A stretch of DNA of 64,000 nucleotides from Chondrus crispus (GCF_000350225.1 NW_005179006.1:35079-99078), one strand, 5' to 3'. Positions 19,157 to 31,428 are shown, counted from the first letter of the stretch. Program-made: numbers and translations. The notes: generated by a model not told the origin, from the sequence alone.

Positions 19157-22100
19157 CTACGCTGCACGCCGACGCGCCCTAGTACCTACTCTTCCCATCT
19201 CGTTGTCTACTCGGGCCTTAAATGCATCGATGTCTTCAACAGACGGCTTCTTCTTGGCCAGCTTCACCTCTGAATGCCATTCCTCCCAACAAGACACACA
19301 TATTGGTTGACGACAACTCATACACCACTTGTTTTGCTTTGCGCCTGTCCGGAATGTCTTCTTTCGATACATGAATGTAAAACCGCATAAAGAGCAGTAT
19401 CAACTTTGTCCTTTAACAGAGATGTGGTTGAGTGCTTGATTAAGTCGTTTAGAACGATGATGAGCCTTATTGTATTCCCTGTATGCGTTTCGAGCAAACA
19501 ACGGTCTCAGTGCCGATGCATTCGTCCCTGCCTGTTGCACATGTGTCATAACATGCCTTTCATATGAGAATCTCATTTCCCATTCCTCTGCCAAACGACG
19601 GCAAAACATACCTGCGTTCTGTACTCCGGAAATTCTATGTCTAAGCTTAGCGTAACCGCGCTGATGTTCGGGAATCATTTCAACTTCCTCGCAAACTTTT
19701 TCTGTTTCCTTGGCAACACACAGTTTGTACACTAAAGCAGCGGTGGCTATTTGCGTGGAAAGCATTCTTCCGATGATACTGACAAGAGGATTCTCAGATA
19801 CGTTTGTCATGGCGAATGCTCGCAAAGCCCGAGAATATTCATCTACACCACCTTTTATGGCGTTCCACGTCACCAGTATTTTAGGACGAATCATTCGTGC
19901 GGGTGGCAAAGGGCTTCTCCTTGATTCGACCAAATCCTTGAGAACGAGACTCAGGCTGTAGTAGGATGAAAAGCCCTGTAAATCAGTGGCATGAGTAGAC
20001 TGAAGCTGTTCATCATATTAGTGAGGAATTCCATGTACAGGACCTCCAACCCAACTAAATGCAAAACTTTGTACCCCTCGCAAACAAAATGAATATGCTG
20101 TCTTCAATTCTTTGCTACAAGTGAGCAATGCCACGTAAATTACTTCTCCAATTGCCGCTCACCCGCCCTTTCCTACAGCCTAAAAACGCTGTCCACACCT
20201 AAAACAATGGCGTGATGTATACATTGCATACGATAGGAAACATTTGGGACAACTTTTCGAAATACAGCGTCACTTGAGGATAATATGCCGATATTATCAA
20301 CATGCATGACCCCAGCTGCCTGATCCCGAATCCCCTTAGCGTGCTCAATTGTCATGTATGAGGTCATTGTTTTGACTTCTATACCAGCAGGTCGCCTCAC
20401 TCCATCGATAACTGCATAAACCCAGATGGCATCGGTGCTGTCGCCAAACATTGCGTTCCCTTTCTGACACAATAGCCCAACGCTCTCTACTCCAAGTACT
20501 TTAAAACTCCGTTCATACTGTAAAATATATCTTGACGGGTCTGAAAACACTAGTGGTTCGACACAAAACTAGGAATTGCCCTTAGAACGCTGGTTTCGTT
20601 GAGCGACCCTTCCTTCATCCCACTTGTAGCAGCCAATGGCTTCATCACCCATGAGTCTATTGAAGCCCTTCGCAATGACTTCATATATTTCTCTTCTTTG
20701 AAGTCTAACAACGCAGTGGCACTAAGTGGCCCTGTTCAATTGTAACGTCCCCCTCCCGTACACTGTCCCGCAACTGAAGAGCAATTTGGACCAATCGAGA
20801 TTTCCTTGTTGACGCCGGCTGACCCCTTCCAGCGTCTGACAGTATTTTGCTAATGTCATCTTTCCTCTTCTGATTTAAACTACTCTCTGTGAGGGCTAGG
20901 ATATCATCTTTTAGCGACGGGCACGGAACGAAGACAGTCCTGCTATCCTTCATCATTCCGACATAGGACAGAACCATGTCCCATTCCTTTTTGACTATAT
21001 CAGAAGCTGATGTCCGCTCATCTGGTAACCTTACATATTCTTCAACATCCCTGCCTTTCATGAACGAAGCCAAAATTTTGACGTTGTCTGTGAAGCCTTT
21101 GGCTGTTTCTTGAAAGAATTGACTCGCAGTCCTGGACTTAAAAGTGAATGCACGAAGCAAAAACCACGTAGGATCCTCAGATTGAAAGTAAGTTAAATGT
21201 TTGACAGAGCTATAAATGTAGTTGAGAGTGACTTCAGGAGAGCTGTTAATGTCGCTTGTGTGGCTACTGCCGACGGCAGGAAGCGGGGTAATTGTGTCGT
21301 CGTAGAGGGTGGCTAGAGCCCTAATCTTTCATGGGTCGATGTGTCCGCGAAAGTTATCTCTTGGGACGAGCGTGTACTTTGTAGAACCAAACATTCTTTC
21401 GTTGTTGCTGTAAACAGCAGCTATTCGACCAGAGTAGCTTTCCCGGTACACAGTCGCTTCCACTTACCTTCTAGCAACACCCCCACGAACCTTTTTTAGC
21501 AAAATATACTGCTCTGCATCCTTTTTCTTATACCGTCAAGCCCTTGTGCCTCTTTAGAATGATCCCCTCCCCAAAAACAAAAGGGTAGTCGAGAGATCGC
21601 TTGTGGGTCCCTAACGCAGACGCACCGAGAGTGTTGCTGATGAAATCAATTGTTTCCTTGCAATTGTAACCTCTGTCTGCTGCAAATAGTGTATCAGCCA
21701 TAAGAACCAACGCGCTTTTAGTTGGTGCGCCTTGAACTAACTGGACCAGTCGTAGTCATAAATCAAATAGCTTCTCGTTCGGCCGAGACAGGTGTCCTGC
21801 TATAAAGCCTGAAGTGAGGGCAGAACACATGGCGTTACAAACGGGACCGAGCGCTTCGGCAGGATTTCTCACTTGCCTGAGATTTGTCAAGAGTGATACA
21901 GCACGAGACGAAAGTCTCAGGTGATCGTCGTCAAGCGAAATTTTTGTAGAGTTCGGAACGTACAATAAATTTCGATTGATAGCCGCCAAGTCTTGTTCTA
22001 GTTCTGCAATCAGAGAGTTAGCCATGATGGGGCGAGTGGACCATGTAGAATTATGACCTTCGGTCCCGGTTCGTTTTCCTTTTATGGCATTAGGGGCAGA

Positions 22101-23528
22101 CCAAACTTCCTTATAACGTGATGAGGATATACCAATATGCAAAAAGCAGTTCTTTTCTTTTGCTGAACACAGAGTGGTGGCAGACGCTCCATACAAGGCA
22201 CAAAGTACGTGAAATATTATGATGCCTAGTAGCTCCTCCACCTCAACCAAATCGTGCCCCCTCATGGACAAGGCACGATTAGCACAAGATCTTACTTTCT
22301 CCAGTACACTAAGAGGCAAAAATGCCCTTACCACATCAAGTCTTGACAAAGTAGTTCTGCAGGTCTCTCCATTTCCACTTACAGAAAAGGTAGATTGTCG
22401 TTCCACTGCGTTACTCAATACTTCGGCCTTAATTTTCTTAATCACCTCACTGACTTCCGAAATGAAACGTGGCTCAAGCTCTTTATCAACGTCATCAACA
22501 GACACGGAAACTGGCGAAAACGGGGATGAATACACCCAATCTGGTAGCCCTGATCGGATTGGAACACGGCGGTTTTGATTGCGTTGTGCATTTTCAAACA
22601 AAGTCTGTTCCTCTGGCGGACAAGCGTTTTCCACCAAACAACTCCCTGAATCAGCCTCAGTTTGCAGATAATTTACCGTACCTTCGGCAAAGTCGTCTTC
22701 CACGTCTTCCTCAATAGCATCATCAAACATAGAAGAGGCAATGTCTTCAATCGCATTCCGAGTAAAAGAAATTCCACGCATCCCAGGTATGGTTCGGTCT
22801 TCAGAAAAAACCATGCATCCAGTTTCATTTGTACAGTTGTTGTCCAGTTCGAGGTCAGAGAGATCTTCACTTGAATTATTGATGTCTGTATCTAGACAGG
22901 CGTCCAGATCTTGCGCTAAGAGCTGCACTTCAGGGCATTCTTGCGAGAAAGGGACATCATCGGAGTCGGAAGTATCCGAAAAAATTGAAGGAACCTGACG
23001 TAATCTGGTTTGAGCAGGCACAGCTCTCCTCACAGGTCCTCTACCTTCTTCGTGACTAGCACCAAAACTAGAAATATTATTCCGCACAGTAAGACGCGTC
23101 AAGATGGTAGAATCATTAGAACGGCGTGGCAGAGCAGAGGGTGGAACTTCGATTTGAATGTGCACAGTCGCGGGGCAAGCGGGACTAGGGAGGTGCAATG
23201 ATTTTGAGCGAATAGGGGTAGAAACTTCCTCATTGCAGCCAAAAAAGTGTGCTGGGGATAAGGTGGGAGTCGCTTGGACAAAGGATGAGGTCAGGTTGGG
23301 GTTTTGAGAATGAGGAAGGTGGGAGTTAGGAAGTGGCGATTCTGAACCGATTGGATCCACAGGAGTGTATGGACCAAATGGTGAAGGAGCATGTTGAGTT
23401 CTTGGACGGGATAGAGGGGAGTTGTGGCGAGATGTCTGGGGCTGGTCGCACTCTAGCGTGCTGTGGAAGACCTCCCCATCATTTGCACAGACTATAGATC
23501 GTCTCATGAGGGCACGAAGGGGGGGCAA
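19157..23528 (-). pseudogene. piggyBac-like DDE transposase gene inside the Harbinger element
   Basis: A chain of minus-strand frames reads as one decayed protein of about 1300-1450 residues. The first 590 residues (23528-21756) have a long acidic, Ser-rich head, then a helical region ending in a SLDDDHLRL segment (first Asp). After one in-frame TGA the same frame resumes with ADRGYN...ALGTHKRS..PFVFG (second Asp). Pieces at 21160-20705 and 20550-20173 follow in other frames. Then 19933-19400 carries WNAIKGGVDEYSRAL (third Asp, as the GVD of piggyBac). Past one more in-frame TGA comes a Cys-rich end, CSLC then KWCMSCRQPICVSCWEEWH, like the piggyBac zinc-binding tail. The gene is divergent from the Harbinger transposase across about 200 bases. 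Family assignment is by motif order and needs a profile search. Confidence 0.62.
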
Positions 23529-23731
23529 CGTTGGGAAGTCTCGAGACTGCCGTGCTGTTCCCTGGGGGTCGCTGGATAGCTTGGAGACGATCGTGATGTT
23601 GGTGAATTTTTCTTGGGGATGTCACTAAAATTGTCGGGGACGGTGGTAGATCTACGAATTTTTTCACTTTAGGAAAGTGAAATAAAAATATCACTTTATG
23701 AGCACCGGGATTGATCTCAACCACAATATGC

Positions 23732-24940
23732 ATGAGCGACGATTCGAGCGACGATGAAAACATCGCCTTCCTCCTTGCATCAGGTATTGTACCGGGATTC
23801 ATACGGCCGAAGAAAGCAGGCGGCTCCGCAAGCCGTCCAACAAGACGAGGCAACAAACGTCGCGACTTCGACGCTGCCATGAATCGTTTGTTCAGCGACT
23901 ACTTTGGGGTATCCCCGAGATACAGTGAAGCAGATTTAGAAAGGCGTTTCCGTATGTCTCGAAAGCTGTTCGACCGATTTTTTCAAGCAATCAATGGGGA
24001 GGGCATATTTGTCCGCCGCAATGACGGTATGCAAAAGCCCGGCATCCACCCTCTGCAACGTGTTGTGGCTGCAATGCGGATGCTTTGCTACGGGAGTGCG
24101 GCGGACTCTTTGGATGAGTACTTTAAAATGGGTGAGGACTCTATTCTAACATCTATGAAGTCCTTCTGCGAATTTGTTGTGTCTACGTTTGGTAAAGAGT
24201 ATTTAAGAGAACCTGACGAGCAAGACTTAAGGCGAATTCTTTCCATCAATGCCGCACGAGGATTCCCGGGCTGTGTCGGGAGTATTGACTGCCAGCACTG
24301 GGGGTGGAAGAACTGTCCGCTTGCGTGGGCTGGACAGTATGAGGGAAAAGAAAAGAAACCTACTGTCGTCCTGGACCGCGAACTCTGAATTTGGCACATG
24401 TTCTTTGGTAGTCCCGGTAGTCTTAATGACAGTAATGTCATGGATCACTCCCCAACCATGCAGAACATAATGGCTGGTTCCTTCTCGCCTCGCTTTCCCT
24501 TTTTCGTCAATGAAGAGAGGCGAACGATGCCGTACTATCTGGCTGATGGGATCTATCCGCGTTGGACAATAATTTCTAAAACTATGAAGGAGGCAAAAAC
24601 GGCAAAGGAAAAGGCGTACGCAAGAGCACAAGAGGGAGTTAGAAAGGATATAGAAAGAGCGATTGGCGTGCTCATGGCGCGATTCCATATATTGCAGCGA
24701 CCTTGTCGGCAATGGTACCGTAGAGACATAAGTAACGATGTGAAGGCATGCATCATATTGCACATGATGATTTTTAGGGGCGTAGAGATCACTATGAGAG
24801 CGGGATGGCATCTTTGCAACATTTTGAGGAAGCCCGAAATATGTTCGGCAACGGGCAAGCGTTTCAATGGGAGTCCCTCGCAGCAATTTGAAGTCTGTGG
24901 CGCTTCGACCTGCCGGAGGGTATGTGGGCAAATATGGTAG
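23732..24940 (+). pseudogene. PIF/Harbinger DDE transposase, one in-frame TGA
   Basis: About 402 codons from ATG 23732. The N-terminal half has RYSEADLERRFRMSRKLFDRFF; the catalytic domain has GCVGSIDCQHWGWKNCP (Asp186), PGSLNDSNVMDHSP (Asp233) and DIERAIGVLMARF (Glu308), the complete DDE triad of this superfamily, plus RRTMPYYLADGIYPRW. The reading frame is continuous except for a TGA at 24386-24388 (REL-stop-IWHMFFG), at a place where relatives usually have Trp. Either a single TGG to TGA change killed the copy or the stop is read through. The enzyme would cut at the element ends together with the Myb-like partner. The start at 23732 is favoured because the earlier in-frame codon (23711) is TTG. 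Confidence 0.88.
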
Positions 24941-25083
24941 CGTCGCGAGACAGAACCATCAACAGTGTGGTCCATGTTTCACTCAAGAAGGATCTCATCG
25001 AACATATATGGAATAGACAGGGTACTTTTTAGTAAACGAGACCTCAACTTGCAACTAAACAACGGCAGCCACGCAGTGACTAC

Positions 25084-25663
25084 TGTAGTACAATGGCGCG
25101 AAGGCCACGGCACAACCGCCGCCGCCCCGGGGTACAATACCATGGGCTGTAAGCGCGAGAAGAACTGTAAGGAGTTATATTTACAGCTGACGGCCGGTGC
25201 CCAGGACAGTAGTACCGAGCCGGCTACACGTGTAGGATACGAACCGTAAGTAATTAGTATTTAGTACTTAATGCCACAAATTAGCCGATTTGGTACAGTA
25301 GCTGGTATACAGTAAGTAGCAGTTACTGCAGCGGGACAGGTGTCCTGGTGTCCCACTTAGGGGTTAAGACCGGAGGCACCTGCCCCGTTCCAGTAATCTG
25401 GAGGCAGACTCGCCTCCCTTCCCTTTACGGCTAATTGCTATCCCGTTCTGGGTTCCGTTTTAGTCTCAGGCTTCTAACCCGTGACCGGCCGTCCGGATCT
25501 AACACCCTCGACCGGCTGCTCGTCGCCGGCCACGTGAGCTTTCTCTCCTTTCGAGTCCATCCGTACGGATTGCGTTCACGCGTGGGTTACCCAGCGGCGC
25601 GCGCTCCCTTACCTCTAACCCCCCTCGTTTCCGAGTGTTCGGAACGAAGGTAGTTATTCCACA
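25084..25663 (+). mobile_element. Solo LTR of the E1 family, copy A
   Basis: The sequence begins TGTAGTACAA and ends TTATTCCACA, and is clearly homologous to the two E1 LTRs though more diverged, especially in its first 200 bases. It is flanked by a perfect 5-bp duplication, ACTAC (25079-25083 and 25664-25668), so it is an independent insertion reduced to one LTR, not the partner of the E1 LTR 1.2 kb downstream. Confidence 0.88.
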
Positions 25664-25844
25664 ACTACGTCCCCCGCGCAAAGCGGGGCTGAGGGCGTTG
25701 GGGGGCTGAGCCCCCTGCGTGTCGGTGAGGGGGTCCAGGGGCTTGCCCCTAGCGAGAGTCGGGAGGTTGGGTCCCGGCTTGTCCGTGATGAGACTGCCGC
25801 GCTATCGGCTGTTTGTCACGTCTTTCCGTGCATCTAGGCCGTCC

Positions 25845-26794
25845 TCAGGAGGTTGCGCTCGTTTCTTCAGGTGTACCAGAGATCAGGGGAGATGGATTGG
25901 TGGAGAGAACACCGAACTGGCGCACAGATGGTGTCGTTTCATTGTGTCTTCCAGGTTCCAGCGGGCTGGCGATCACGGACAAAGAAGCTTCATTGTCCTC
26001 TTCAGATAGTTTTGCCAGCTTTACAGCCTGTGCCAAGTAGGTCTTACGTAGGGCGGCGAAGAATTCGGTGGTCTCCGACAATCCTTCCGCTTCTGGCCTG
26101 GAGAATACGGCAATTGCATTTCGTTCCTCTTGTGACTCGTTTTTGCGCTTCGCGGACTGTGCTATGGAAAACACCGGCTGAGTCCTTAGTTCTTCCTGCT
26201 TCGCCATTTTTGCGGCACGTGATCCGAAGCCGAACCTTTGTCTTCGCGTATGCGCGGTAGTTTCGACAGGGCTCAGGCCCTCCACATCAGAGGAGGATAT
26301 AACTGGTTCTTCGACGGCTGCCATGACAGGATCAGATGAGGCATGTGTGTCAGCGTCTACAGAGGCCCATTTGGGATGGTGGCAGAGAACCAACCATGCC
26401 CGGTAGGACATCCAGGTGTCTATATTGAGGTCCTTGTAGTCATATTCCATGAGATTAGTTCCCAGGTGTATGGCAACAGCCATAGACAGAACGCATTCTT
26501 CTCCTACCCCCGTCGGGTTCGATGCACGGACGCGCATTAGAGAGACGCGAAACTTTTGGACGTCAACCGACATGTCGGAAAAGTGCTGTTTGATGCTCGC
26601 AGCCGTTCGATTTCCGAAGCGCCCGCGGGAACCTCTTCCTTCCTCGGCCCTCTTTCGATGAAGCGCCGCCTGAGCGTTTCCATAAAGATCTTGTTCGTTT
26701 GGTTGACTGCAACTATGGGGTCTTCGGATGATACCACCCCAGCGCGTGAAAGGGCCTCGTTCTCATTCGAGTCCCATCCCTTCCCGCGACCCAT
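25845..26794 (-). pseudogene. Myb/SANT-like accessory protein of the Harbinger element (frameshifted)
   Basis: Starts at ATG 26792-26794 with MGRGKGWDSNENEALSRAGV and SEDPIVAVNQT, the trihelix/Myb-like head found in Harbinger accessory proteins and related plant and oomycete proteins. It continues to RRRFIERGP, shifts frame near 26540-26570, and goes on as MSVDVQKFRVSLMRVRASNPTG, MEYDYKDL, WMSYRAWLVLCHHPKWAS, then a Lys/Glu-rich tail to 25845. In active Harbinger elements this partner brings the transposase to the nucleus and to the ends. Its 5' end lies 24 bases from the start of retrotransposon E1, which inserted in its upstream region. Confidence 0.78.
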
Positions 26795-26818
26795 TTTCAG
26801 TGTTGATGGAGAGAGGGT

Positions 26819-27458
26819 TGTAGTACAATTCCGTACCACAACCCCCCGGCGAGATGATAACCGCGCGGGAGGGCGGGTGCTACTGTAGCGAGCAGGCGTA
26901 CACGCGCCCGCCGCCGTGCACAGTAGTACCCCAAGGATCCGACGTGGGACAGCCGGTAACAGCGGGCGTGGCCACGGGTAACACCTGGCACAAACGTTAG
27001 CCGGGATCGTGGCCACGGGCACACGTGTATAATCCGTAAGGTGGCTAACTAGTAATTAGTAGTTAATGGCACAAATTAGCCAATTTAGCACAGTAGCTGG
27101 TATACAGTAAGTAACAGTTACTGTAGCCGGACAGGTGTCCTGGCGTCCCACTTGCGGGTTAAGACCGGGGGCACCTGCCCCGTTCCAGTAAACGGGAGGC
27201 AGACTCGCCTCCCTTCCCTTTACGGCTAAGTGCTATCCCGTTCCGGTTTCCGTTTTAGTCTCAGGCTCCTAACCCGTGACCGGCCGTCCGGATCTAACAC
27301 CACCGACCGGCTGCGCGTCACCGGCCACGTGAGCCTTCCTTCTTTTCGAGTCCATCCGTACGGATTGCGTTCACGCGTGGGTTACCCAGCGGCGCGCGCT
27401 CCCTTACCTCTAACCCCCCTCGTTTCCGAGTGGTCGGGACGAAGGTAGTTATACCACA
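26819..27458 (+). repeat. E1 5' LTR
   Basis: Begins TGTAGTACAATTCCG and ends GGTAGTTATACCACA. A CACGTGTATAATCC segment near 27022-27036 could supply a TATA element. The duplication AGGGT precedes it. Confidence 0.93.
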
Positions 27459-27461
27459 TTT

Positions 27462-27478
27462 TGGTACTCTTGTGGAGG
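27462..27478 (+). promoter_or_regulatory. E1 primer-binding site (candidate)
   Basis: TGGTACTCTTGTGGAGG begins three bases after the LTR. Its complement ends in ACCA, as a tRNA 3' end should. I do not recognise which tRNA. Confidence 0.5.
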
Positions 27479-27585
27479 TTATAACTACAGAGGTTGAGCC
27501 CGCACTGGATCACCAGCGCGAGCAATTACCGATCGGATTGAAAGAGGTCGAAATTCACCGCGTCGATCGCCAGTGATCATCGACG

Positions 27586-30035
27586 ATGAACCGTGCGGAT
27601 TCCGCCGGAGAAGATATCCCCTCCGGGGGAGCAAGTACCCGCAGTGGCAGGGGCGCACAGCGCCCCCGGATCTACATTCCGGAAGCCCTGCTACGCCCAA
27701 CGTCTACCAGGGGCCAGAAGACCCCTTCCGTTTCGGACACCACCGCCGGGCTACCGGCTGGTGGGGGAAACCGCGTACAAGTACTGTACGACGCGTTACT
27801 CCCGCGACTACAAACCTGGATGGAGGAATTCCTCGCTGAGGAACTACCTCAGGTCATCCAGGTTTGCCTCGACCGAACGGCACCAAGACTAGTGGCGGAG
27901 CATGCGGACACCGCGCTCCGCGCCCTGCTGGAGGAGAAGATCGCCCCCTTGTACGCGACGAGGTGGTGGCAGCGCTCGCCGCGGAGGAGGACGAATCTCC
28001 GACCGCATTGGCTCTAAATGGAGCTATTAGCTCCGCCGTGGCCATCCGTCTGGCCACGACATTTACTGAAACGGGAGGCGCGGTACCGCCGCCGGCGCCG
28101 CGCCGTGAAACCGTTCCGGACTCAAGCTTTAATATCGCTGATCCGATCAGCGCCGTACCCGGGATTGATAGGATGGACCCTCACCCAGAGGGCAGAACCA
28201 TATATCTCCCAACCGTCCACGGTGGTACAGGGAGGACCACAGAAAATGTCCTCCCCATACCCGCCGGTACGGGCGAACCCCTCGGGACAGACAACCGCCT
28301 GTGGCTCCCCGAGACAGAGAATCAGGACCCATACCGGTTGAGCAGAAGACGTGCACCCGGCACGCACAGGACCGAAGCGGAATACACTCGGTATTCGGAC
28401 GCAGAAGACCCCCGTCACAGGACGGATGAAGACCGCGAGGGACGCCGCTGGCGATACCGCGATAACCGCGAGGCACGCCACGGGCGATACCGCGATGCCG
28501 GAGGGGGAGGATACCCCTCCGATGATGACCCATCCGGTTCGGAAGACTCTCGCAGGCGGGGCCACAGGGCACGCCGCGATAGAAGCCGAGACCGGCACCG
28601 GCACGACCCGTCCGACTCGGAAGACTACCACACCGAGTCGGATGAGGAGCGTCGTCGCTCAAGCAGACACCGCCGGGCTGCCCCGAAGAGCGACGAGCAA
28701 CGGCCCACGGTAATCAGGCCGCTCAATGACCTGTTTACCAAGGCCGTCAACTACAAGACCTACCGCCTGGAACGGCGTAGCTCGTGCTACGACTCTACAG
28801 TAGCGCGGCACATTAACCGTTACCGGAAAAATTTGGACGTGCAGATGAGGTCCCACACGTTCAGCGGTGAAGATCCGATTGCGGTATTGGGATTCCTCGC
28901 ACGCCTCAAGATGGCGTGCGACCACAACGGGATCACCGAGGGAGCCGCCGTGTGGTGCTTCCAGTTCTACCTCACCGGTCAGGCTCACGCCCTACTCCAG
29001 TCCCGTCTCAATGGAAATACCATGGCGGTTGACGTGGAGCGGCGCGAACTACTCAGGACGTACCGGCAGGTCGTCAACTTTTTGTTGCGTACCTATGCGA
29101 CCGATGAGGTAATTTCCGAAGCGGTTGGTGACGTGACCTCCTTCCGTCAAAGTTCGAACATGACGGAGGAGGTCTACAGTAACCACCTCTGGAACAAGGC
29201 ACTCCGCTGCGGTACGGTATTCTCCGACAGGCCGTTGAAGTCCCTGTTCGTAGAGGGGTTACTGCCCGCCACGTGCGCGCAGGGTCGTAATTACCTCGCC
29301 ACGCACCCGGATGTGGACTACCAATCCGTCGCTCGCTATGCGCAAGCGATCGGGGAAACCAATCGGGCTTCCCATCGACAAGGGATGTCAGCCATGGCTC
29401 ACCGAGAGCCGTCCGGAGCGGCTAGAGGATTCGACAGCACCGCAAGGACGAGGCCCGTGCTGTCGGTTGAGTCGGCATCCGACATCCCGACGGCCGGGGG
29501 ATTTGTTGAAGAAGCAATCCTGGCCGTGACGGACCAAACCGCCACGCCGACCTCGATGAGCTCGCCACCGACGAGTTATTATCCGTCTCTGGCAGCCCCG
29601 ACGGCGAGCGCCCCAGTTCCACCGGCCAACTCTGGCGACGTGCGCACAGGACTGTACGGGAGGCAAGGGCAGGATCCACGCGTCCGGTTCTCCGGCGGGA
29701 GATTTCCCGGACCGCCACCGTGCCGGTTCTGCCTTGACACCACACACCGACAAGAGGAGTGCCCCGTCGTTGCCGATGCGAGCCTGCGGGCCAAGCTTCC
29801 GGAGGCACGAGAGGCCAACTACCAGAAACTACGCATCTGGAAAGGCCTCCGCTCGGGATCCCCGTTCAACCGCCAGGGCCCGTCCGCTTGGCGAAACCAG
29901 CGTCAAACGGCCCCCGCGGGCGTCAACGTGGTCGAGGAACCGCACCACGACCGTACCGAAGACCACGTGGCGCAAGCCGCAGATAAAACCCGCGAGGACT
30001 TGCTGCTGACGGGGGAAGCCGGGGAGGACGCGTAG
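27586..30035 (+). CDS. E1 gag polyprotein (two frames)
   Basis: The first part starts at ATG 27586 (MNRADSAGED) and runs in its own frame to about 27950; the main part continues in the -1 frame to the stop at 30033-30035. The switch lies at ATC GCC CCC TTG, a five-C run where EEKIAPL becomes RDEVVAALAAEEDES. The main part has a charged Arg/Asp/Glu-rich head, a capsid-like region (NYKTYRLERRSSCYDSTVA, FLARLKMACDHNGI, RTYATDEVISEAVGDV) and a CX2CX4HX4C zinc knuckle, CRFCLDTTHRQEEC, near 29725-29766. It would form the virus-like particle of the element. E2 shows the same -1 change at the same place, so this may be a programmed shift rather than damage. Confidence 0.8.
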
Positions 30036-30055
30036 AGGCGACGACGTCTCTCCCC

Positions 30056-31428
30056 GTGCCCAGCCTCCGAAGCTTAGGCACCCCCAATCCGGCTGCGCCA
30101 GTGAAAGCGCAGCCGGGTAACCGAACGGAAGTCCAGGCCATCTGCTTCTTCAAAAAGCAGAATTACAAGATCTCCGCGACGGTTGGTCAGAAGCAGGCAT
30201 TGATGGTCGCCATCACGGCAGTGCTTGACTCAGGAGCCGGCCCGAACCTCATCCATTTACGGTGTGTCGCCGAGTCGTGGCGACTATCGATAAAACCGGT
30301 TCGGAGCCCAGCGCTCATCGACGCGTCAAACCGCGCGATGAAGGCACTGGGGGAAATCCCCCTGCTCGTCCGAATCGGTGAGTTTGTGGCGCGCGTCCCG
30401 TTTGTAATAATATGGATCCTTCCGGTTCGGTTTTTACCCCGTCACGGAGGCGGTGTCCACGGCAGCGGTAAAATTACAACACCACCAACCTCTCTGCGAG
30501 GGCGGCGGTTATGACTCCGGTAAACGGGCGAGTGGAATTGCGACCCCGGAGGGGATAGGGCTCAATGGGCATACGCTTCCACCAGGCGGTGGAACGACCA
30601 AACTGGGGAGCGTGTGCTTCCGGCCCTCAAGAATAACCCGCACGGGACGATCGGCCTCTTTTCCCTCAGTTCTCGCCAAGGGGGTGGCTAACCCCTTTAC
30701 TCTGGGGGCGTACTGCCTCGCCCCTAAGTACGTCGACCTCCGGCGGCCGGGCAGTACAGCAGTGATACACTTCTACTTTGGATCACTACAGTGGAGTACC
30801 TCTACTGTACTCCACCGGGGAGTAACCTGTACAGCGGCACACGTGGCTGTACTCCTGCCACCTGTACTCGCAGGCAGAGCGCGCACCACGTGTGCTAGCT
30901 GGGACTCCCCCGGCTGACACTCCTATTACACTAATTTCTACGCCCCTACAGTAGTACCTTCTCGTCTACTGTACCCGATCGGGACGTTATACGTACGGCG
31001 GTACACGTGGCCATTCCGCCGCCACCGGTCACCCGTGGCGGTACGTGCACCCCGTGTACAAGCTGAATTATCCCCTGCCTTTCCAGTATCGTCTGATCAC
31101 CCCTACGGGATCTCCTTCCGGGTCGTTACGTTTACCGACACCGGTCGGTACCCATTCTCCCACACCGTTCCTGGTAGTCACGAGCCTCGCCGTGGACTGT
31201 ATCCTCGGTACAACTTTCCTGGATCGCCACGTCAAGGCGATCCTCCCACCGCAACGGAAGGTCGTGTTCCACGACGCGCCACCCGTGGCGTTGGTCGGAA
31301 CAACCCCCTCGAGGCACGACCGCAAGATGGCCTCGAGGAGCACCGCACAACAACTACCGCCGTCGGATAAACCCAAACGGAAGCAGGTGGCGTTCCCCGC
31401 CCTAGAAGAAAATATTAAATTTTTTTGA
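30056..31428 (+). pseudogene. E1 protease region, split by a solo LTR
   Basis: The aspartic protease motif AVLDSGAGPNLIH is at about 30219-30257. The frame runs to VARVPF at 30402, is broken by the 762-bp LTR, and resumes at 31165 with FLVVTSLAVDCILGTTFLDRHVKAI, the second half of a retropepsin (ILGTTFL). Removing the LTR and one copy of CCGTT rejoins the protein in frame at VPF/LVV. It ends at the foreign insertion near 31420. Confidence 0.8.
30403..31164 (+). mobile_element. Solo LTR of an unidentified family inside E1 protease
   Basis: The 762-bp insert begins TGTAATAATA and ends CTCCCACA, with a perfect 5-bp duplication CCGTT (30398-30402 and 31165-31169). It interrupts the protease frame, which is restored by its removal. 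No coding capacity was accepted. Strand is not certain. Confidence 0.82.

Noticed and set aside
18646-23640. Treating the piggyBac-like gene as a separate TTAA-flanked element
   Set aside because: No TTAA-bounded inverted ends were found around it, while the left Harbinger end lies just beside it and has its partner at 56542 with TTA on both sides. Left as an alternative in the findings.
25084-27458. LTR A and the E1 5' LTR as the two ends of one short element
   Set aside because: Each has its own different 5-bp duplication, and the DNA between is the Harbinger Myb-like gene, not retrotransposon sequence.
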